From assembly GCF_014696435.1 (NCBI RefSeq), contig NZ_JACJQG010000019.1, positions 57,409 to 121,408 on the forward strand: a stretch of DNA of 64,000 bases, read 5' to 3'. A program made the position numbers and the translations under genes. This DNA is from Calothrix anomala FACHB-343 (GTDB lineage Bacteria > Cyanobacteriota > Cyanobacteriia > Cyanobacteriales > Nostocaceae). The notes beneath the pieces are model-generated. The model made no database searches, was not told the DNA's origin, and saw only the letters and a list, made by a program, of their open reading frames with translations. Positions 63,051 through 64,000 of this stretch are shown here, in pieces; the first letter of the stretch is position 1; each line of letters begins with the position of its first letter.

Positions 63051-63411
63051 AATATTATTGAAAAAAGCTAAATCAAAAACGCCCTCACCCTAGAAGGGTG
63101 GGGCTAAAAATACGAAGCCTGCCTTCGCAGGCTAAAAGTTTGATAGCCTGTTTTTGTCGAAGATATTCGCTCATGTTAGGCAGGCTTTATTCCTATAGAA
63201 ATACTCTTCTAGGGTATGGCGTCAAAATCGGGATGCTCCCTAATATACAGTAAATTGTCACCATAATTAGGGAATTACAACTAAAAAAATATTCCATTGC
63301 TATGTTAGCAGAGGAAGCAGAGGAAGCAGAAGAGAAAGAATATGTTTGTCTGAAAGTGGGATAATTTAAATAAGTTCAGAGTAAATTTTTAAGTTTTGAT
63401 TACATAGTAGA
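63051..63411. other. Upstream region of the amylase and SRPBCC genes
   Basis: Dominated by a MITE-like element (63066-63233); the rest (63234-63411) is AT-rich and should hold the SRPBCC gene promoter. Confidence 0.5.
63066..63233. mobile_element. MITE-like element with CCCTAGAAG ends
   Basis: The left part ACGCCCTCACCCTAGAAGGG and right part CTTCTAGGGTATGGCGTCAA are inverted versions of each other. The interior has AGCCTGCCTTCGCAGGCT. A related block lies at 6843-6910 in the reverse orientation. Confidence 0.6.
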
Positions 63412-63864
63412 ATGCCCCAAGTTTTGGAACAATCAATTCAAATTAATGCTCCAGCTACGGTGGTAGAGCATTGTATTACTGATTTAGCACTGATGCATCA
63501 ATGGCTGAACCCAGTGTTACGTTGTGAACCTGTAGGAACAGTTTGGAGTACGGATATAGGTAGTCAAAGTCGGTTTATTATTCAGATTCCGGTAATTCAA
63601 CCTACCTTGAATACTGTGGTTGTAGAACGCCAACCGGGTTTAGTGGTTTGGGGTTTTAAAGGATTTTTTCAAGGACGCGATCGCTGGGAATGTCAACCCA
63701 TCTCTCAGGGAACTAACCTGTTAAATCGGTTTGAGTTTGATATCCCTAACCCCTTAGTCAGTTGGGGTTTTAATACTTTCGCTGCTGCTTGGACAAAACA
63801 AGATATGCAAGCTCAACTATACCGTCTCAAGCGGCTGGCGGAAGGGATAGATTATAGTCAGTAG
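63412..63864 (+). CDS. SRPBCC-family (START-like) protein
   Basis: 150 residues. LEQSIQINAPATVVEHCITD then LALMHQWLNPVLRCEPVG is the usual opening of polyketide-cyclase/START-like folds, and FEFDIPNPLVSWGFNTFAAA leads into the long C-terminal helix (WTKQDMQAQLYRLKRLAEG) that closes the ligand cavity. It probably binds a hydrophobic ligand; no catalytic residues are evident. Single gene. Confidence 0.82.
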   Translation: MPQVLEQSIQINAPATVVEHCITDLALMHQWLNPVLRCEPVGTVWSTDIGSQSRFIIQIPVIQPTLNTVVVERQPGLVVWGFKGFFQGRDRWECQPISQGTNLLNRFEFDIPNPLVSWGFNTFAAAWTKQDMQAQLYRLKRLAEGIDYSQ

Positions 63865-63953
63865 AGACGCGATTAATCGCGTCTGTACAATGTTTGACAC
63901 TCCCCCGACTGTTTAAATTTCGCTTCGCTCATTTAAACAAAAAGTCGGGGGAT
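63862..63953. repeat. GACGCGATTAATCGCGTC palindrome and CCCCCGACT hairpin
   Basis: AGACGCGATTAATCGCGTCT (63864-63883), then ACTCCCCCGACTGTTTAAAT...ATTTAAACAAAAAGTCGGGG (63899-63952). Both are dispersed intergenic repeats; either could act as terminator for the SRPBCC gene. Confidence 0.6.
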
Positions 63954-64000
63954 TCTTAAGAGTCCACAAATGAACTCGTAATGGCGTAGTCAATGAGCCT

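Noticed and set aside
1-64000. tRNA or rRNA genes
   Set aside because: I scanned intergenic regions for tRNA-like cloverleaf arms and conserved TTC-containing loops and saw none; a tRNA search program could overrule this.

Overview
The window looks like chromosome of a filamentous, probably heterocyst-forming cyanobacterium (Nostocales; Nostoc, Calothrix or Tolypothrix type). The grounds are psaK for photosystem I, a high-light-inducible protein gene, very frequent HIP1 octamers (GCGATCGC), many heptameric short tandem repeats (GTCAACA, AAAATTC, GGGCATT and relatives) typical of these genomes, and families such as DUF3153, Tll0287-like haem sensors, NB-ARC proteins with a cyanobacterial N-terminal helix-turn-helix, and large RTX proteins. 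No rRNA or tRNA was recognised. Assignments rest on motif recognition by eye; no database search was run.

Layout. 1-8.9 kb: the 5' part of a secreted TPR protein made of 120-bp repeats, a pyruvate formate-lyase gene, six tandem double-glycine leader peptides (bacteriocin-like), a membrane protein and a DnaJ-TPR protein. 9-22.3 kb: a haem-c sensor with a ParA/MinD ATPase, membrane and nuclease proteins, an acetyltransferase, recJ, TPR/DUF3153 genes, an alpha/beta hydrolase with sufE, and a brnT-brnA toxin-antitoxin pair between two direct repeats. 22.4-33.4 kb: a 1158-residue RTX protein, a TMEM175 channel, psaK (TTG start), a small secreted Cys-tail protein, mtnA, a metallophosphatase and hom. 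34.1-41.2 kb: a peptide maturation and export locus made of a transposase-derived HTH protein, a C39-peptidase ABC exporter with a cyclic-nucleotide-type sensor domain, an HlyD adaptor, a parvulin-like foldase and one more double-glycine precursor. 41.7-43.9 kb: a COG0523 metallochaperone behind a Zur-box-like site, and a WD40 protein. 44.2-54 kb: a frameshifted NB-ARC gene, a giant lipase/lectin/LamG RTX protein, higA with a decayed higB, a second small Cys-tail protein and an Lhr-like helicase. 54.07-55.78 kb: a CRISPR array of 24 repeats and 23 spacers with no cas genes in the window. 56-64 kb: a nested mobile-element relic, ald, a high-light-inducible protein, WD40 and hypothetical genes, a GH13 amylase and a SRPBCC protein.

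How the genes may work together. The six GG-leader peptides (4.8-6.6 kb), the lone GG peptide (40.9-41.2 kb) and the C39 exporter/HlyD/foldase set could form one peptide secretion system split over about 28 kb; this is inference from leader motifs and the exporter's peptidase domain. The two RTX proteins share an unusual N-terminal EExGHYID module and are probably type I secretion substrates. The CRISPR array is best read on the minus strand. One spacer encodes, in frame, the signature zinc-ribbon/RuvC peptide of TnpB, so the array appears to have sampled an IS200/IS605-type element.

The intergenic DNA is unusually rich in small repeats. At least three MITE-like families can be delimited. One has terminal repeats CCCATACGTGTCAACTTAA, carries two unrelated interiors, and is inserted at 56.1 kb inside a copy of another family with a 5-bp target duplication.
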